From the NCBI GenBank assembly GCA_016783985.1, contig JADHVM010000031.1:1-8713 (forward strand): 8,713 nt of DNA, written 5' to 3'. Positions 7,798 to 8,713 of this stretch are shown here, piece after piece. Numbering within the stretch: position 1 is the stretch's first letter; every line of letters begins with the position of its first letter. Below the pieces are notes generated by a model. That model searched no databases, had not been told where the DNA came from, and worked only from the letters and a program-made list of their open reading frames with translations. The stretch is from Actinomycetota bacterium (GTDB taxonomy: Bacteria > Actinomycetota > Humimicrobiia > Humimicrobiales > Humimicrobiaceae). A program made the position numbers and the translations under genes.

Positions 7798-8631
7798 ATG
7801 TCAGAAATAAAAAAACTTGATTTACGGTCAATGGATATTATTAGAGAACAGAAAGAAAAGTTACGCCAATTATTCCCGGAAGTTTTTACTGAAAACAAGA
7901 TTGATTTTGAGAAATTAAAACTTGCTTTGGGCGAGGCAATTGATGGGGGAAAAGAACGCTATGGAATGGCATGGCCGGGTAAAGCTGATTGTTTTAAGAT
8001 TATTCAGAGTTCAAGTATTGGAACATTAAAGCCTTGCCGAGAGGAGTCTGTCAACTTTGATACTACCGATAATCTATTTATTGAAGGAGATAATCTTGAA
8101 GTATTAAAACTTTTGCAAAAGTCTTATTATGGAAAAGTTAAAATGATATACCTTGATCCGCCTTATAATACTGGCAATGATTTCATTTATCCCGATGATT
8201 ATAAAGAGAATCTGACAACTTATTTACAATATACCGGGCAAGTTGATGCTGAAGGCAAAAAGTTTTCTACTAATACGGATACAGAAGGAAGATTCCATAG
8301 TAAATGGCTGAATATGATGTATCCGAGATTGTTTTTGGCGAAAAATTTACTCAGTGATAATGGAGTTGTTTTTATAAGCATTGATGATAATGAGGTATCT
8401 AATCTGAGAAAAATATGTGAAGGTATATTTGGTGAAGAAAATTTCATCGGTTGTTTTGTTAGGCGTAGAAGACAGTCTCAAGCCAATTTATCACAAAATT
8501 TGTCTACTATACACGAATATGTTCTATGTTATGCAAAAAATTTAACAATAACTCTTAATAAAGTTTTGAAAAGCAATGAAACTCCTCGCAGCAGAGCTAC
8601 GAGGTATCTATTTACCTCTAAAGCAAGCTAA
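7798..8631 (+). pseudogene. mod: Type III restriction-modification DNA methyltransferase (Mod), truncated by a repeat element
   Basis: An intact Mod would methylate adenine N6 using S-adenosylmethionine and direct its Res partner to the recognition site. The start ATG has AAGGAG (7786-7791) six bases upstream. Seen: EGDNLEVLK near residues 97-100, LDPPYNTGNDF with the catalytic DPPY at 120-123, HSKWLNMMYPRL, and DNGVVFISIDDNE from residue 187. DPPY near the N-terminus is the beta-class order of type III Mod proteins, where the target-recognition region and the AdoMet-binding FxGxG motif come later. Those parts are missing: Mod proteins usually exceed 500-600 residues and this one stops at 277. 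The last 15 residues (263-277) are encoded by the hairpin element starting at 8584 and look foreign. The product should be inactive. The rest of mod, and res, may lie beyond the window. A DISARM- or BREX-type methylase is less likely given the N-terminal sequence. Confidence 0.85.
8584..8604. repeat. REP-like hairpin, first copy, at the mod breakpoint
   Basis: CCTCG (8584-8588) pairs with CGAGG (8600-8604) and AGC with GCT around an AGA loop, with one mismatch (C8589/A8599). It is GC-richer than its surroundings. Its core (8587-8604) matches 8689-8706 at 16 of 18 positions. It starts where the Mod protein ceases to look like its family. Confidence 0.7.
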
Positions 8632-8638
8632 TTTGCTT
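8601..8638. repeat. Two further hairpins after the breakpoint
   Basis: GAGGTA (8601-8606) pairs with TACCTC (8613-8618), and AAGCAA (8621-8626) with TTGCTT (8633-8638). The truncated mod stop TAA (8629-8631) lies in the second loop. The first hairpin shares GAGG with the REP-like hairpin, so the two are mutually exclusive folds. The following 8639-8688 is T-rich and gene-free. Confidence 0.55.
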
Positions 8639-8688
8639 ATTGTATAATTTTTTATATTCTTTTTCGATCTTTTTTCACATTTATTAAT

Positions 8689-8713
8689 CGCAGCAGAGCT
8701 GCGGGGAATTGAA
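8689..8713. repeat. REP-like hairpin, second copy, running into the window end
   Basis: CGCAGC (8689-8694) and GCTGCG (8698-8703) form a perfect stem around AGA, followed by GGGAATTGAA up to the window edge. Its core shares the 12-mer CGCAGCAGAGCT with the first copy. It may be one end of an element that continues outside the window. Confidence 0.65.

Noticed and set aside
8220..8447. Minus-strand ORF of 75 codons inside mod
   Set aside because: It is antisense to the conserved Mod region and has no independent support.
8584..8713. CRISPR array reading of the repeated CGCAGCAGAGCT core
   Set aside because: There are only two copies, spaced about 102 bases apart, with no regular spacers.

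Overview
The window is AT-rich bacterial DNA. It carries a tight plus-strand run of galactoside-utilisation genes, a gene-free stretch of about 630 bases, and a type III restriction-modification methyltransferase gene broken by a repeat element. Starts are ATG, GTG and TTG with clear AGGAGG-like Shine-Dalgarno sites. This and the protein sequences suggest an anaerobic, Firmicutes-like or deep-branching lineage such as Atribacterota, Thermotogota or a relative. That placement is an impression from composition and style, not a demonstrated assignment.

Region 1 (1-7165) reads as one operon: (i) the C-terminal 340 residues of a GH2 beta-galactosidase-type enzyme whose start lies outside the window; (ii) a complete GH36 alpha-galactosidase; (iii) a small, well-initiated ORF of 54 codons that overlaps the next gene; (iv) galT, class I galactose-1-phosphate uridylyltransferase; (v) galK, galactokinase; (vi) glpK, glycerol kinase. 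The two hydrolases would release galactose from alpha- and beta-galactosides. GalK and GalT would pass it into the Leloir pathway, and GlpK would phosphorylate glycerol. No galE, mutarotase, transporter or regulator is in view. Glycerol kinase next to both an alpha- and a beta-galactosidase suggests that the substrate may be a galactosylglycerol. Digalactosylglycerol, the head group of the plant and algal lipid DGDG, would need exactly these activities. This is inference.

Region 2 (7166-7797) has no convincing gene. It opens with a perfect 18-bp inverted repeat that contains the glpK stop codon, and it holds three diverged copies of a 26-nt motif and a short heptamer tandem repeat.

Region 3 (7798-8713) starts as a normal type III Mod DNA methyltransferase (DPPY motif). 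It leaves the expected protein at about residue 262, exactly where a GC-richer hairpin begins, and stops at 277 residues. A second copy of the hairpin core lies about 102 bases further on, near the window end. The gene therefore looks inactivated by a REP-like or small non-autonomous element.
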